DNA of 64,000 nt from Pseudomonas sp. Irchel s3h14 (GCF_900187425.1 NZ_FYDJ01000006.1:124001-188000), one strand, 5' to 3'. Counted from the stretch's first letter, positions 17,611-27,201 are shown. Notes: generated by a model not told the origin, from the letters alone. Translations and numbers: made by a program.

Positions 17611-18453
17611 TCAACCGGTGATCAGCTTGCCATTGAGGAACACTTCGCGACGTTGCTTGCGGCCCACATATTCATGTTTGCTCGCGAGGTACACCTCGTT
17701 GAATTTTTCCTTCGAGATGCCCGGGATCTGTCGAATGTAGTCGTCCACCAGTCGGTCATAGGCGGCTTCGGTGATGAGCTTGTAGATGTCCCGGCGATAG
17801 AAGAAGCCCAGTTGAAAGCCCAAAGTTTCGCTTTGATGGTTTGTCTGGCTGGCAAAGCAGTTTTCAAAGTCGATGGCTTTGAGCGGAGTCTGTGGTGTTT
17901 CCGGGATCATGATGTTGCCGGCCCAGAAATCCATGTGCGTGATGTTTTTCCGCGACAAGGAGCTCAGCAGTTCGAAGGCGTCGAGAATGAATGTTTCGAC
18001 GTTGTCCGGGTTGCGTTTAAGCCATTGCACGCCGTCGATATGATCGTCGAGCAGGCGCGTGATAATGAAATACTCCTGGGTCAGCCCCAGTCGGTCTTTG
18101 GTGTAACCGAACCCTTGCAGCGGCGGCATTTGTACGCCACGGCGTTGCGCTTCGAGCGTGTTGATCAGCTCTTCCAGCGGCCAGTCGAATCGACCATTGC
18201 GCTGTGGTTTGCCAAAGGTCACGCGCACTTTTGCTTTCAAGGTATCCAGTGGCTGGACCTTGGCAAACAGCGGCGTATCGCCGGAGGCCAGCGGCGCACT
18301 CGCACGGCTGAGCTTGTGGGCGCGTCGTTTGTGTATGAGCTGTTCAAGCGCCTGTTGTGCTTCGGTTGAAGGCTGCTCGCTAAAGTGCAGCGTGGTGTTG
18401 AACAGGCAGAAGGTGAACGGGTAGTCGTCTTGGAATGTCTTGTTGCTGAGCAC
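17611..18453 (-). CDS. Kinase-fold protein of unknown substrate
   Basis: The 280-aa product is not one I can name. It contains features of a small protein- or sugar-kinase fold: NITHMDFWAGNIMI resembles the HxDxxxxN catalytic loop (His-Met-Asp...Asn), followed by LKAIDFENCF as a variant of the metal-binding DFG-like strand. An N-terminal lysine in TPLFAKVQPLD and KAKVRVTF could serve as the ATP-contacting residue. LPS/Kdo heptose kinases and aminoglycoside phosphotransferases share this layout. No signal peptide or membrane segment is seen. It is transcribed toward apeB and preceded by a terminator hairpin of the opposite side. Confidence 0.6.
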   Translation of the reverse strand: MLSNKTFQDDYPFTFCLFNTTLHFSEQPSTEAQQALEQLIHKRRAHKLSRASAPLASGDTPLFAKVQPLDTLKAKVRVTFGKPQRNGRFDWPLEELINTLEAQRRGVQMPPLQGFGYTKDRLGLTQEYFIITRLLDDHIDGVQWLKRNPDNVETFILDAFELLSSLSRKNITHMDFWAGNIMIPETPQTPLKAIDFENCFASQTNHQSETLGFQLGFFYRRDIYKLITEAAYDRLVDDYIRQIPGISKEKFNEVYLASKHEYVGRKQRREVFLNGKLITG

Positions 18454-18556
18454 GAGGGCTTTCTGCTGGCTGTCAAAGTGTCGGCATTTTACGTTTCATT
18501 ACAAATTCATGACAATATTTTCACGCCGTTTTTACGTCGTTTTGTAACAAGAAAAT

Positions 18557-18590
18557 AAAAAAACGCCCTTCAATGGAAGGGCGTTTTTTG
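18557..18590. terminator. Hairpin terminator between rluA and the kinase-fold gene
   Basis: AAAAAAACGCCCTTC, loop, GAAGGGCGTTTTTTG. A- and T-runs on both sides allow termination in either direction; on the minus strand it lies just downstream of rluA. Confidence 0.88.
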
Positions 18591-18603
18591 TTTGGGCGGT
18601 TGC

Positions 18604-19239
18604 TTAAAAAGGAGCAGGACACTCGAAGCGCAAGCGTTCGCCGCTTTGCGGGTGAGTGAAGCTCAGCATGCTCGCGTGCAGGCATAACCGTGGCCAGGCG
18701 GCCAGCGCTTGCTCATGGGCATACAGCCCGTCACCCAGCAGTGGGTGGCCGATGGAAAGCATGTGCACGCGCAACTGATGGGAGCGGCCGGTGATCGGCG
18801 TCAATTCGACACGACACCAGTCGCCGCAACGTTCCAGTACTCGCCAGAAGGTCAGGGCGTGTTTGCCGAATTCATGGTCCACCACATGGCGAGGCTTGGT
18901 CGGCGGGTCGTAGCGCAAGGGCAGATCGATGCTGCCACTGTCCAGTTCCGGTTGTCCCCAGCACAGGGCGGTGTAGGCCTTTTCGGTTTCGCGGTCGTGA
19001 AATTGCCGAGACAACTCGCGATGAGTGTCCGGGTCACGGGCCAACAGAATAATGCCGGAAGTTTCCCAGTCCAGACGATGGACAATTCGCGCTTCCGGGT
19101 AGCCATTTTCTTGCAGGCGGGTAATCAGGCAGTCCTTGTTGTCATCGGCCCGGCCAGGGACAGAGAGCAGCAGGGTCGGTTTGTTCACCACCAGTACGGC
19201 GGCGTCCTGATGGATGATGCGGATGTTGGACAGCGGCAT
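18604..19239 (-). CDS. rluA: RluA-type pseudouridine synthase
   Basis: Isomerises uridine to pseudouridine in RNA; the E. coli RluA acts on 23S rRNA U746 and tRNA U32. The 211-aa single-domain protein, without an S4 domain, matches the RluA length. The catalytic motif ARIVHRLDWETSGIILLA places the nucleophilic aspartate at residue 57. The later TPITGRSHQLRVHMLSIGHPLLGD segment is the second RluA-family motif. It follows the min operon in the same direction, separated by a REPIN. The dual rRNA/tRNA specificity is inferred from size and homology, not visible. Confidence 0.86.
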   Translation of the reverse strand: MPLSNIRIIHQDAAVLVVNKPTLLLSVPGRADDNKDCLITRLQENGYPEARIVHRLDWETSGIILLARDPDTHRELSRQFHDRETEKAYTALCWGQPELDSGSIDLPLRYDPPTKPRHVVDHEFGKHALTFWRVLERCGDWCRVELTPITGRSHQLRVHMLSIGHPLLGDGLYAHEQALAAWPRLCLHASMLSFTHPQSGERLRFECPAPF

Positions 19240-19289
19240 TAAAACAGCCTCGTAACAAACGCCAACGGCGGCTCAGAACCCCCGCACTC

Positions 19290-19380
19290 TGTAGGAGCCG
19301 AGGTTGCTCGCGATAGCGGTTGGTCATTCAACATCGTCGTTGAATGTAAAACCGTCATCGCGAGCAAGCTCGGCTCCTAC
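19290..19380. repeat. REPIN between rluA and minE
   Basis: Inverted REP units GTAGGAGCCGAGGTTGCTCGCGAT and CATCGCGAGCAAGCTCGGCTCCTAC with an internal ATTCAAC / GTTGAAT pair. Confidence 0.9.
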
Positions 19381-19421
19381 AAAAGGCAGGTTCTGGGCCG
19401 CCGTGGCTCCCGCTGGATCGA

Positions 19422-19676
19422 TTAACGATCTGGCAGGGTGATATTGAGTTCCAGAATCGAGCAACTGCCCTGGTTTTCCAGAGCGACGTGCACGTCATCG
19501 GACCCGATATTGACGTACTTGCGGATGACCTCGACCAACTCCTTCTGCAAGGCTGGCAGGTAGTCCGGTGTACTGCGCTGGCCGCGTTCGTGCGCCACGA
19601 TGATCTGCAGACGCTCTTTCGCTACCGACGCGGTGCTGACCTTTTTGCTGGCACGAAAGAAGTCAAAAAGATTCAT
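19422..19676 (-). CDS. minE: Cell division topological specificity factor MinE
   Basis: Stimulates the MinD ATPase and drives pole-to-pole oscillation so that MinC inhibition is lowest at mid-cell. The 84-aa product has the N-terminal membrane-targeting helix ([32 protein letters not shown]), which also contacts MinD, and the C-terminal dimerisation domain ending in [10 protein letters not shown]. Its ATG overlaps the minD stop by one base (TAATG), so translation is probably coupled. It is the last gene of the minC-minD-minE cluster. Confidence 0.97.
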   Translation of the reverse strand: MNLFDFFRASKKVSTASVAKERLQIIVAHERGQRSTPDYLPALQKELVEVIRKYVNIGSDDVHVALENQGSCSILELNITLPDR

Positions 19677-20488
19677 TATCTACCTCCAAACAGGCGCTCG
19701 AAGAATCCCTTCTTCGTTACATCGAGAAAACGATGCTCCACGTTTTTGCCCAGCAGACGATCGACCGCATCGCTGTATGCCTGACCGGCATCGCTCTGGT
19801 CGTCGAGAATGACCGGCACGCCCGAGTTGGAAGCCTTGAGTACCGCTTGGGATTCCGGAATGACACCCAGCAGGGCGACCGCCAGAATCTCTTTGACGTC
19901 TTCGACGCCGAGCATCTCGCCGTCACTGACTCGTTGCGGGTTGTAGCGGGTCAGCAGCAGGTGTTCCTTGATCGCCTCTTCGCCCTTTTCAGCGCGGCGC
20001 GATTTGCTGGCCAGCAGGCCCAGCATGCGGTCCGAGTCACGAACCGAGGACACTTCCGGGTTGGTCACGATAATCGCTTCGTCTGCGAAGTACATGGCCA
20101 GGTGGGCGCCTTTTTCGATGCCGGCCGGAGAGTCGCAGACCACGTATTCGAAGTCTTCTTTCAGCGCCATCAACACTTTTTCCACGCCTTCCACGGTCAG
20201 CGCGTCTTTATCGCGGGTCTGACTGGCGGCCAGTACGTAAAGGTTTTCCAGGCGTTTGTCTTTGATCAGGGCTTGTTGCAGGTTGGCTTCGCCGTTTACC
20301 ACGTTGACGAAGTCATACACCACGCGGCGCTCGCAACCCATGATCAGGTCAAGGTTACGCAAGCCCACGTCGAAGTCGACGATCACTGTTTTGTGGCCGC
20401 GCAGAGCGAGGCCGGTACCGATAGCGGCGCTGGTGGTGGTCTTACCCACACCACCCTTGCCGGATGTAACCACGAGAATCTTGGCCAA
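19676..20488 (-). CDS. minD: Septum site-determining ATPase MinD
   Basis: Membrane-associated ATPase that recruits MinC to the poles and interacts with MinE. The 270-aa protein has the deviant Walker [17 protein letters not shown] (signature Lys11, Lys16), switch I/II segments ([27 protein letters not shown]) and a C-terminal amphipathic helix ([12 protein letters not shown]) for membrane binding. The start follows a good AAGG-type site. It is separated from minC by about 200 bases with no other gene, so a second promoter before minD is possible. Confidence 0.98.
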   Translation of the reverse strand: MAKILVVTSGKGGVGKTTTSAAIGTGLALRGHKTVIVDFDVGLRNLDLIMGCERRVVYDFVNVVNGEANLQQALIKDKRLENLYVLAASQTRDKDALTVEGVEKVLMALKEDFEYVVCDSPAGIEKGAHLAMYFADEAIIVTNPEVSSVRDSDRMLGLLASKSRRAEKGEEAIKEHLLLTRYNPQRVSDGEMLGVEDVKEILAVALLGVIPESQAVLKASNSGVPVILDDQSDAGQAYSDAVDRLLGKNVEHRFLDVTKKGFFERLFGGR

Positions 20489-20691
20489 GGTGTTTCACCC
20501 CTAAGGAAAAAGGACTTGTTAGCCCCTGAAAAACATCTCTTTTAAAAACTACTGCAGTCGGACAGCCTTGGCTGGAATTCGGTTTTGAGCGATGCCTACC
20601 CCCGGTAAACACTGCTTTTGGCCTTTTTCCTACTTCGTTTGAGCCGTTTTCGCTACGTTTTAGAGATGCTTGGAAAATGCGGCAGTATCCG

Positions 20692-21429
20692 TTAAAGACG
20701 AATGATGTTCAACACATCGCCCGACAGGCTGACCTGTACGCCCGCGCCCCACAAAGGGTCGCGACGCAGATCCTCCGAAACCTTGTAGTGGCCTGCGATG
20801 GAGACCAGTTCAGCGCTCATTTGCTGACAGAAAATCCTGGCTTTCGTGTCGCCTTTGACGCCGGCCAACACTCGACCACGCATCGGGCCGTATACATGGA
20901 TGTTCCCGTCGGCGAGAAGTTCCGCTCCCGGGCTGACCGACGAGATCACCACCAGATCGCAGCCCTGGGCATAAATCTGCTGGCCACCACGTACTGGCGA
21001 CGTGATGATCTTCGTTGGCTTGATAGTCGGCTCCGGTGGTTTTTCCGGTTTTTTCTTGACTTGGCCTTCAAGCGGGTCAAGCGGACGTTCACGGGCGCCG
21101 GACGGTGGCAGCACTGGCAGGTCGACCGCGATGGCCGCGGCGATGTCTTCGATGCGGCTGGCACGGATCGCCAGGGTGCGCAGACCATGCTGGCGGCAGA
21201 CGCGCATCAGTCCCGGCAGATCGACCGCGCCTTCGCTGGCCGGGAGTTTGTCCAGGGCCAGCACCAATGGCGCGTTACTAAAGAAGTTAGGCGCCTGGGC
21301 GACCTTGGCGGCCAGTTGACGATCGAGGTTCTCGAGGTCGTTACGGGCCAGCTCCAGCACCGTAATGGCGAGCATGCTGCCCTTCAACTGGAACACGGGA
21401 TCTTGGTCTAGCGGTTCGGTTTGGCTCAT
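20692..21429 (-). CDS. minC: Septum site-determining protein MinC
   Basis: Inhibits FtsZ polymerisation away from mid-cell. The 245-aa product has an N-terminal FtsZ-inhibitory domain (to about residue 115), a proline/lysine-rich linker ([16 protein letters not shown]), and a C-terminal beta-helix MinD-binding domain with [39 protein letters not shown] chose the ATG at 21429 ([17 protein letters not shown]), as in other pseudomonads; the open frame runs eight codons further. It is divergent from the LpxL gene, with 118 bases between them. Confidence 0.96.
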   Translation of the reverse strand: MSQTEPLDQDPVFQLKGSMLAITVLELARNDLENLDRQLAAKVAQAPNFFSNAPLVLALDKLPASEGAVDLPGLMRVCRQHGLRTLAIRASRIEDIAAAIAVDLPVLPPSGARERPLDPLEGQVKKKPEKPPEPTIKPTKIITSPVRGGQQIYAQGCDLVVISSVSPGAELLADGNIHVYGPMRGRVLAGVKGDTKARIFCQQMSAELVSIAGHYKVSEDLRRDPLWGAGVQVSLSGDVLNIIRL

Positions 21430-21547
21430 GGTCGGCATACAACGACTTGTCACTAAAAGTGCCGAGACTTATAACGAGAACGCCCGCGAGCCGCAAGCCG
21501 GGTCGAACGATGTAGAATGCGCGGCCATTGTCTTTCCGGAACCTTTA

Positions 21548-22480
21548 ATGGATCGCCCGCGTTTTCGAACAGCATTTCTATCTCCACGTTTCTGGCCGCT
21601 GTGGTGTGGCTTGGGGCTGTTGTGGCTGATTGTCCAGCTGCCGTATCCGGCGTTGCTGTCGATCGGTCGCGCCCTGGGTGCATTGATGTATCGAGTAGCG
21701 GGCGACAGACGGCGCATTGCCAAGCGCAATCTCGAACTGTGTTTCCCTGAAAAAACCGCTGCCGAGCGCAAGCGCCTGCTCAAGGAAAACTTCGCCTCAA
21801 CGGGCATCGCGTTTTTCGAAATGGCCATGAGCTGGTGGTGGTCGCGCGAGCGTCTGGCGAAGCTGGCCCATGTCGAAGGGTTGGAGCATTTGAAAAAAGC
21901 CCAGCGCGAAGGCAAAGGCGTGATCCTGATGGCCGTTCATTTCACCACGCTGGAAATCGGCGCGGCGTTGCTCGGCCAGCAGCACACCATTGATGGCATG
22001 TACCGCGAACACAAGAACTCGCTGTTCGATTACATCCAGCGAAATGGTCGCGAGCGGCATAACCTCGACTCATTGGCCGTGGAGCGTGAAGACGTGCGCG
22101 GCATGCTCAAATTGCTGCGGGCAGGCCGGGCAATCTGGTACGCACCGGATCAGGACTATGGCGCCAAGCAAAGTATCTTCGTGCCGCTGTTCGGGATTCA
22201 GGCCGCCACCGTCACTGCCACCAGCAAGTTTGCGCGGTTGGGCAAGGCGCTGGTGGTGCCGTTCACTCAGGAACGTCTGGCGGACGGCAGCGGTTATCGA
22301 CTGGTGATTCATGCACCGCTCGAGGGTTTCCCCGGCGAAACCGAAGAGGCCGATTGCCTGCGGATCAACCAATGGATTGAAGGCGTCTTGCGCGAATGTC
22401 CGGAGCAATACCTTTGGGCTCATCGTCGCTTCAAGAGTCGTCCTCCAGGTGAGCCGAAGCTGTACGCAAAACGCGGTTGA
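21548..22480 (+). CDS. Lipid A late acyltransferase (LpxL/HtrB family)
   Basis: Transfers a secondary acyl chain, usually laurate from acyl-ACP, to lipid A at the inner membrane. The 310-aa protein has one N-terminal membrane segment (FWPLWCGLGLLWLIVQLPYPALLSIG) and the catalytic HX4E motif as VHFTTLE (His131, Glu136). AKRNLELCFPE and APDQDYGAKQSIFVPLFG are further family motifs. The frame continues far upstream, but the ATG at 21548 gives the standard N-terminus. Pseudomonads encode more than one such enzyme, so lpxL1 versus lpxL2/htrB is not decided. Confidence 0.9.
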   Translation: MDRPRFRTAFLSPRFWPLWCGLGLLWLIVQLPYPALLSIGRALGALMYRVAGDRRRIAKRNLELCFPEKTAAERKRLLKENFASTGIAFFEMAMSWWWSRERLAKLAHVEGLEHLKKAQREGKGVILMAVHFTTLEIGAALLGQQHTIDGMYREHKNSLFDYIQRNGRERHNLDSLAVEREDVRGMLKLLRAGRAIWYAPDQDYGAKQSIFVPLFGIQAATVTATSKFARLGKALVVPFTQERLADGSGYRLVIHAPLEGFPGETEEADCLRINQWIEGVLRECPEQYLWAHRRFKSRPPGEPKLYAKRG

Positions 22481-22514
22481 ACCACCGTCCTTATAAGCAC
22501 CATGGAGTGTTGCG

Positions 22515-23687
22515 ATGAGTCCTGCTGAACCGGTTACAGGGTTGATTCTTTCCGGCGGCGGGGCTCGGGCGGCTTATCAGGTGGGTGTGCTGGCGGCGAT
22601 TGCCGAGCTGTTGCCGGTCGGCGCGAGCAATCCGTTTCCGGTGATCGTCGGCACCTCGGCCGGCGCAATCAACGCGGTCAGCCTCGCCAGTGGGGCGATG
22701 GATTTTCGTGGTGCGATTCAACGTCTGACAGCCTTCTGGCAGGGCTTTCGCAGTCACCTGGTGCTGCGCAGCGACTGGCCGGGCGTGATCCACCAGGCCA
22801 GCCGTTTTGTCAGCCACAGTTTGCTCGGCATTGGCGCTCAGGTGCCGGTGGCCTTGCTCAACAGTTCGCCGCTGCGCGGATTGCTCGACGACAAACTGCA
22901 GATGAGCGGGATTGCCGAGGCCATTGCTCAGAAGCAGTTGCAGGCGGTTGCGGTGACCGCGTTCGGCTACGAGTCCGGTCAGGCGGTGACCTTTTATCAG
23001 GGCGGCGGCACCATCAATGCCTGGTTGCGCCATCGGCGAATCGGCGTCCCCACGCAATTGACCGTCGATCACTTGCTGGCCAGCTCCGCCATTCCGCTGC
23101 TGTTTGCGCCAGTGAAAATCGGTGAAGAGTATTTTGGCGACGGCGCGGTACGTCAGTCGGCACCGATCAGCCCGGCGCTGCACCTGGGCGCCAGCCGAGT
23201 GCTGGTGGTGGGCGTCAGCGGCAACCCCCGCGGCGTCGACCCGGAACAACCGCTGCAACGCGCCTACACCGGCCAGCAGCCGAGCCTGGCGCAGATCGGT
23301 GGGCACATGCTCAACAGCACGTTCATTGACAGCCTGGAAAGCGACATCGAGTTGCTGCAGCGGCTCAATCAGTTCAGTCATCTGCTGCCCGATGGCACGC
23401 CGACGCGCGCGCTGGGTGTGGCGCCGGTGGAGGTGCTGGTGATTTCGCCGAGTCAGCCGATCGATGAGATTGCGGCGCGGCATCGGCAGGAATTGCCAGC
23501 GGCGCTGCGCCTGTTTCTGCGCGGGCCGGGGGCGACCAAGACGAGCGGGGCGGGGGTGCTGAGTTATCTGCTGTTCGAGGCGGGGTATTGCAGCGAATTG
23601 ATTGATTTGGGGCGGCGGGATGCGTTGGCCAAGCGCGGGGAGTTGTGCCGGTTTCTCGGGATAGCCGAGGCAGCGGTCACTGCTTGA
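22515..23687 (+). CDS. Patatin-like phospholipase
   Basis: Predicted lipid acyl hydrolase of the patatin family with a Ser-Asp dyad. The oxyanion loop is SGGGARAAYQVG (residues 13-24), the nucleophile elbow GTSAG has Ser48, and the catalytic aspartate is in GDGAVR (Asp209). No signal peptide is seen, so it is probably cytoplasmic. The 390-aa length and the C-terminal region beyond the patatin domain match a conserved Pseudomonas protein next to the lipid A acyltransferase and min genes. It starts 34 bases after the acyltransferase stop, so the two may form an operon. Confidence 0.88.
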   Translation: MSPAEPVTGLILSGGGARAAYQVGVLAAIAELLPVGASNPFPVIVGTSAGAINAVSLASGAMDFRGAIQRLTAFWQGFRSHLVLRSDWPGVIHQASRFVSHSLLGIGAQVPVALLNSSPLRGLLDDKLQMSGIAEAIAQKQLQAVAVTAFGYESGQAVTFYQGGGTINAWLRHRRIGVPTQLTVDHLLASSAIPLLFAPVKIGEEYFGDGAVRQSAPISPALHLGASRVLVVGVSGNPRGVDPEQPLQRAYTGQQPSLAQIGGHMLNSTFIDSLESDIELLQRLNQFSHLLPDGTPTRALGVAPVEVLVISPSQPIDEIAARHRQELPAALRLFLRGPGATKTSGAGVLSYLLFEAGYCSELIDLGRRDALAKRGELCRFLGIAEAAVTA

Positions 23688-23700
23688 GATCGGCGGTGTC

Positions 23701-23782
23701 GCCATCGCGAGCAAGCTTGTGTCGTTCACATAATTGGCGAACGACACAAAACCTGTAGGAGCAAAGCTTGCTCGCGATGGCG
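23701..23782. repeat. REPIN with a shortened left unit
   Basis: The right unit GTAGGAGCAAAGCTTGCTCGCGATGGC is complete. The left unit keeps GCCATCGCGAGCAAGCTTG but lacks the GCTCCTACAG portion, then joins the internal GTGTCGTTC / GAACGACAC pair. Apparently a partially deleted REPIN. Confidence 0.82.
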
Positions 23783-23802
23783 TCCTTACAGACGCCGCCG
23801 GA

Positions 23803-24588
23803 TCAGAAGTGAACCTTGACCAGGAAGCTGGTTACGCTCTGATCGGTTTTGAAGCCCTGACTGTCTTCAATACCGTACTTGTTTTTCCAGTAGTCATACT
23901 CCACACCCACATACAACTGCTTTTCGCCAAGGTTCAGCGCCTTGCCCAAGTCGTACTTGACCTGTGGATTGAAGTGCAGGTTGGCGTGGTATTCGCCTTT
24001 TTTGTTGACGTCGTTGTCGACCACCCAGTCCATGAAACCGTCGACCAGGATGTTCGAATCGCCCACCGGGATGGTGTAAGACCAGACCGGAGTGACCTGC
24101 CAGATATTGTCACCTGGGCGGTCGCCTTCGGTATGACGGTTATAGAAGTTCAGCTGGAAGTAATCGAAGCCCGGGATCGCCAGGTCAAAAGCAGGACCGA
24201 CCAGGTAGGACTCGGTGTCGTCTTCACCGAACTCGTAAGTCATGGCCAGCAGCACATCTTTGATCGGGCCGAACTCGAGTTTCTGATCGAAGATCTTGCC
24301 GAACGAAAGGCGCGGGCTGATTTCACCGTAGTAGCTGTTCTCGCCGGCGTAGTAATCTTCCTTGCCGTTGTAGAAAATCTTGTCGATGAACATGAAGTTG
24401 TCGCCGTATTTCCAGCCATCGACGTGTTCGAAGGTCACCGTCTGCTGAATGCGCGGGTTGACCTGGAAGTCCTTGCCATACAGGTAGGTCAGGCTGTTGT
24501 TCTGCCATTGCAGCAAGTCGCCGGCCATGGCCTGGCCCCCGGCCAGCAAAGATCCCGCCAGCATCAGGCTAGTGCACGTACGTTTCAT
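23803..24588 (-). CDS. Tsx-like outer-membrane channel, copy 1
   Basis: A 261-aa outer-membrane beta-barrel of the nucleoside-specific channel (Tsx/OmpK) family. It has a signal peptide (to about AMAG, residue 23), alternating amphipathic strands, and a C-terminal phenylalanine (LVKVHF) typical of BamA-inserted barrels. It is very similar over its full length, without gaps, to the next gene upstream, indicating a tandem duplication. Placed at the end of a purine-catabolism cluster, it most likely admits nucleosides or purine bases; the substrate is inference. Confidence 0.82.
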   Translation of the reverse strand: MKRTCTSLMLAGSLLAGGQAMAGDLLQWQNNSLTYLYGKDFQVNPRIQQTVTFEHVDGWKYGDNFMFIDKIFYNGKEDYYAGENSYYGEISPRLSFGKIFDQKLEFGPIKDVLLAMTYEFGEDDTESYLVGPAFDLAIPGFDYFQLNFYNRHTEGDRPGDNIWQVTPVWSYTIPVGDSNILVDGFMDWVVDNDVNKKGEYHANLHFNPQVKYDLGKALNLGEKQLYVGVEYDYWKNKYGIEDSQGFKTDQSVTSFLVKVHF

Positions 24589-24962
24589 TCGGTTGCTCCC
24601 AAAAAGTAGGTGGTTCCACGTTATTTTTCTAAGGTCGGCGCTCTGGTGTGGCGCCTTTTTCTGTAGCTGTAAAAATCATCCAATCGGTCAGCTTCAGTGC
24701 TGTTAGCAAGAGCTGAGCCAAGGCTTTTGAAAAGCCAAAAAACTCCCGTTCGGCGGCTCAAGAGCAGTCGATTGAGAGTGGTTTTGGAGTGCCTTGGTAC
24801 CGTCCAGAGCCGGGATAAGTTGGCTTTCTGGTCAGGAATTAAATCCGGGCTTTTTTTTAGACCAGATTCGGGCGGCCGCGGAGAATACTGACTCCTTGGC
24901 CAGGTCTCAAGTGCCCCGCAACAGCGCACCGACGACAGGTTTGGAGCACCGTTGCGGATCAT
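24589..24962. other. Gene-free gap between the two Tsx-like genes
   Basis: No gene is seen. GGCGC/GCGCC arms at 24637-24655 followed by a T-run could form a terminator only for a plus-strand transcript, for which there is no gene. The promoter of the downstream channel gene presumably lies here, but I find no clear -10/-35 pair. Confidence 0.5.
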
Positions 24963-25748
24963 CTAGAAATGCACCTTCACCAGCAGGCTGGTGGTGTTCT
25001 CATTAGCATCGAAGTTGGCGCTGTTCTCGATGCCGTATTTGTCTTTCCAGTAGCTGTACTCGACGCCGACGTACACCTGTTTCTCCCGCCAGCCCAGGGC
25101 TTTGCCCAGGTCGTACTTGATCTGCGGGTTGAAGTGCAGGTTGGCGTGGTAGGTGCCCTGTGAGTTCTGGTCGTTATCCACGACCCAGTCGATGTAGCCG
25201 TCGATCAACAGGTTCGAGTTGCCTAATGGCAGGGTGTAGGACCAGGCCGGCGTGATCTGCCAGACATCGTCGCCGGGACGCGAGCCTTCGGTCTGGCGAT
25301 AGTAGAAGTTCAAGGTGAAAAAATTGAAGCCCGGTACCGCGAGGTCGAAACCGGGGCCGATCAGATAGGCCTCGGTGTCGTCTTCGCCATTCTCGTAGGT
25401 CATGGCCAGCAACACGTCCTTGATCGGGCCGAATTCGAAACGGCGGTCGAGGATTTTGCCGAAAGACAGGCGCGGACTGAACTCGCCGTAATAGGCGTGA
25501 ACGCCTTTGTTCCGGTCTTTCTCGCCGTTGTAGTAAGTGCTGTCGACGAACAGGAAGTTGTCGCCGTACTTCCAGCGGTCGGCGTGCTCAAAGGTTATCG
25601 TCTGCTGGATCGACGGGTTGACCGCGAAATCCTTGCCATACAGATAGCTCAGGCTGTTGGTCTGCCACAGCAGTAAATCGCCGGCCATGGCCTGACTGGC
25701 GGCCAATAGACCACCGCCTAACAGCATGTTTGTCTGTGTCCGAATCAT
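24963..25748 (-). CDS. Tsx-like outer-membrane channel, copy 2
   Basis: A 261-aa paralogue of the neighbouring channel: the same length, signal peptide (MIRTQTNMLLGGGLLAASQAMAG) and C-terminal LVKVHF. Shared blocks include SYLYGKDFAVNP, PRLSFGKI, FGPIKDVLLAMTYE, YHANLHFNPQIKYDLGKAL. The start at 25748 is preceded by GGGAGC at good spacing; an upstream ATG (25793) would break the signal peptide. Differences cluster in predicted loops such as NGEKDRNKGVHAYY versus NGKEDYYAGENSYY, suggesting substrate divergence. It is followed by the gene for an NCS2 permease upstream in the same orientation. Confidence 0.82.
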   Translation of the reverse strand: MIRTQTNMLLGGGLLAASQAMAGDLLLWQTNSLSYLYGKDFAVNPSIQQTITFEHADRWKYGDNFLFVDSTYYNGEKDRNKGVHAYYGEFSPRLSFGKILDRRFEFGPIKDVLLAMTYENGEDDTEAYLIGPGFDLAVPGFNFFTLNFYYRQTEGSRPGDDVWQITPAWSYTLPLGNSNLLIDGYIDWVVDNDQNSQGTYHANLHFNPQIKYDLGKALGWREKQVYVGVEYSYWKDKYGIENSANFDANENTTSLLVKVHF

Positions 25749-25797
25749 CTGTTGCTCCCTCTTGTTTTTATTGTTTGAGGCGCAGGCATCCACTGAC

Positions 25798-25823
25798 CTG
25801 TGGGAGCAGGCCAGCTCCCACAG
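25798..25823. repeat. Single short REP palindrome
   Basis: CTGTGGGAGC / GCTCCCACAG with a six-base loop between the channel and permease genes. Confidence 0.75.
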
Positions 25824-25842
25824 GTTTTGTGGTTTTAGTCAG

Positions 25843-27201
25843 TTAATGCGGGTGCGCGTGGCAGTCGTTGATGGCCGCGCGTTCGGCGCCACCGAGGATG
25901 TTGAACAGCAGGTTCAGCGACAGCGCACTCAGCGTGGCCATGGCGATTCCGCTGTGGGTGATCGGACTCATCCACAGCGGAAGGTGGGCGAAGAATTCCG
26001 GACGCACCACCGGAATCAGCCCCATGCCGATGCTCACCGCCACCAGCAATTGGTTGCGACGGTCACCGATGTCGGCTTCCTGAAGAATCTTGATGCCGGT
26101 GGCGGCGACCATGCCGAACATCGCAATCGCCGCGCCGCCCAGTACGGCCGGTGGAATCGAGGCAACGAGGAACGCGGCTTTGGGCAACAGGCTCAACACC
26201 ACCAGCAAACCGCCGGCGACGATGGTCACCGAGCGGCAACGCACGCCAGTCATCTGCACCAGGCCGATGTTCTGCGCGAAAGAAGAGTGGGTGAAGGTGT
26301 TGAAGAACCCGGCGAAGAACGAGGCGCCGGCATCACACAACAACCCGCGACGCAGCATTCGTGGGCAGACTTCCTGGCCGGTGATTTTGCCCAGTGCCAG
26401 GAACATCCCGGTGGACTCGACGAAGATGATCACCACCACCAGGCACATGGACAGGATCGGTGCGAGTTCGAATTTCGGCATGCCGAAATGCAGCGGGGTC
26501 ACGAATTGCAGCCACGGCGCCTGGGCCATGCCACTCAGGTCGACCATACCGATCAGGCCGCAGAGCACGTAACCCAGGCACATGCCGATCAGCACGGAAA
26601 TGTTGACCCAGAAACCGCGCATGAAGCGGTGGACCAGCAGAATGGTTGCCAGCACCAGCGCGGCGATGGCCAGGTAAATCGGTGAGCCGAATTGAGCGGC
26701 GCCAGCACCGCCACCAGCCCAGTTGACCGCCACGGGGAACAGCGACAAACCGATCGAGGTGATGACTGTGCCGGTCACCAGAGGCGGGAAGAAGCGTACG
26801 ACTTTGGACATGAATGGCGCGATGATCATGCCGAAGAATCCGGCGGCGATGGTTGCACCGAAGATCCCTTGCAGACCGATGCCCGGCATGCCGGCCATGG
26901 CGACCATGCTGCCGACGGCGGCGAAACTGGCGCCCATCATTACCGGCATACGGATGCCCATGGGGCCGATGCCCAACGATTGCACGATGGTAGCGATCCC
27001 GGCCACCAGCAGGTCGGCGTTGATCAGGAAGGCGATTTCTTCACGAGTCAGGCCAGCTGCCTGTCCGATGATCAGCGGCACCGCGATGGCTCCGCCGTAC
27101 ATCAGCAGAACGTGTTGCAGGCCGACCAGGATCAGTTGCAAAAGGGGTAAACGCTGAATGGCGGGTGCGTCGGGGATGCGCGCTTGGGATAGCTCGGACA
27201 T
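25843..27201 (-). CDS. NCS2-family xanthine/urate permease
   Basis: Inner-membrane proton symporter for oxidised purines. The 452-aa protein has about 12-14 hydrophobic helices and NCS2 (NAT) features: LLMYGGAIAVPLIIG near the N-terminus, the signature region IFVESTGMFLALGKITG, and NTFTHSSFAQNIGLVQMTGVRCRSV. The product class (XanQ/UapA-like) and its place directly downstream of puuD suggest urate or xanthine as substrate. The ATG at 27201 has GAGG seven bases upstream. The C-terminus ends in a His-rich NDCHAHPH. Confidence 0.88.
   Translation of the reverse strand: MSELSQARIPDAPAIQRLPLLQLILVGLQHVLLMYGGAIAVPLIIGQAAGLTREEIAFLINADLLVAGIATIVQSLGIGPMGIRMPVMMGASFAAVGSMVAMAGMPGIGLQGIFGATIAAGFFGMIIAPFMSKVVRFFPPLVTGTVITSIGLSLFPVAVNWAGGGAGAAQFGSPIYLAIAALVLATILLVHRFMRGFWVNISVLIGMCLGYVLCGLIGMVDLSGMAQAPWLQFVTPLHFGMPKFELAPILSMCLVVVIIFVESTGMFLALGKITGQEVCPRMLRRGLLCDAGASFFAGFFNTFTHSSFAQNIGLVQMTGVRCRSVTIVAGGLLVVLSLLPKAAFLVASIPPAVLGGAAIAMFGMVAATGIKILQEADIGDRRNQLLVAVSIGMGLIPVVRPEFFAHLPLWMSPITHSGIAMATLSALSLNLLFNILGGAERAAINDCHAHPH

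Noticed and set aside
24637..24660. Hairpin GGCGC/GCGCC with T-run as a terminator
   Set aside because: It could work only on the plus strand, and no plus-strand gene ends there, so it is mentioned only in the gap description.
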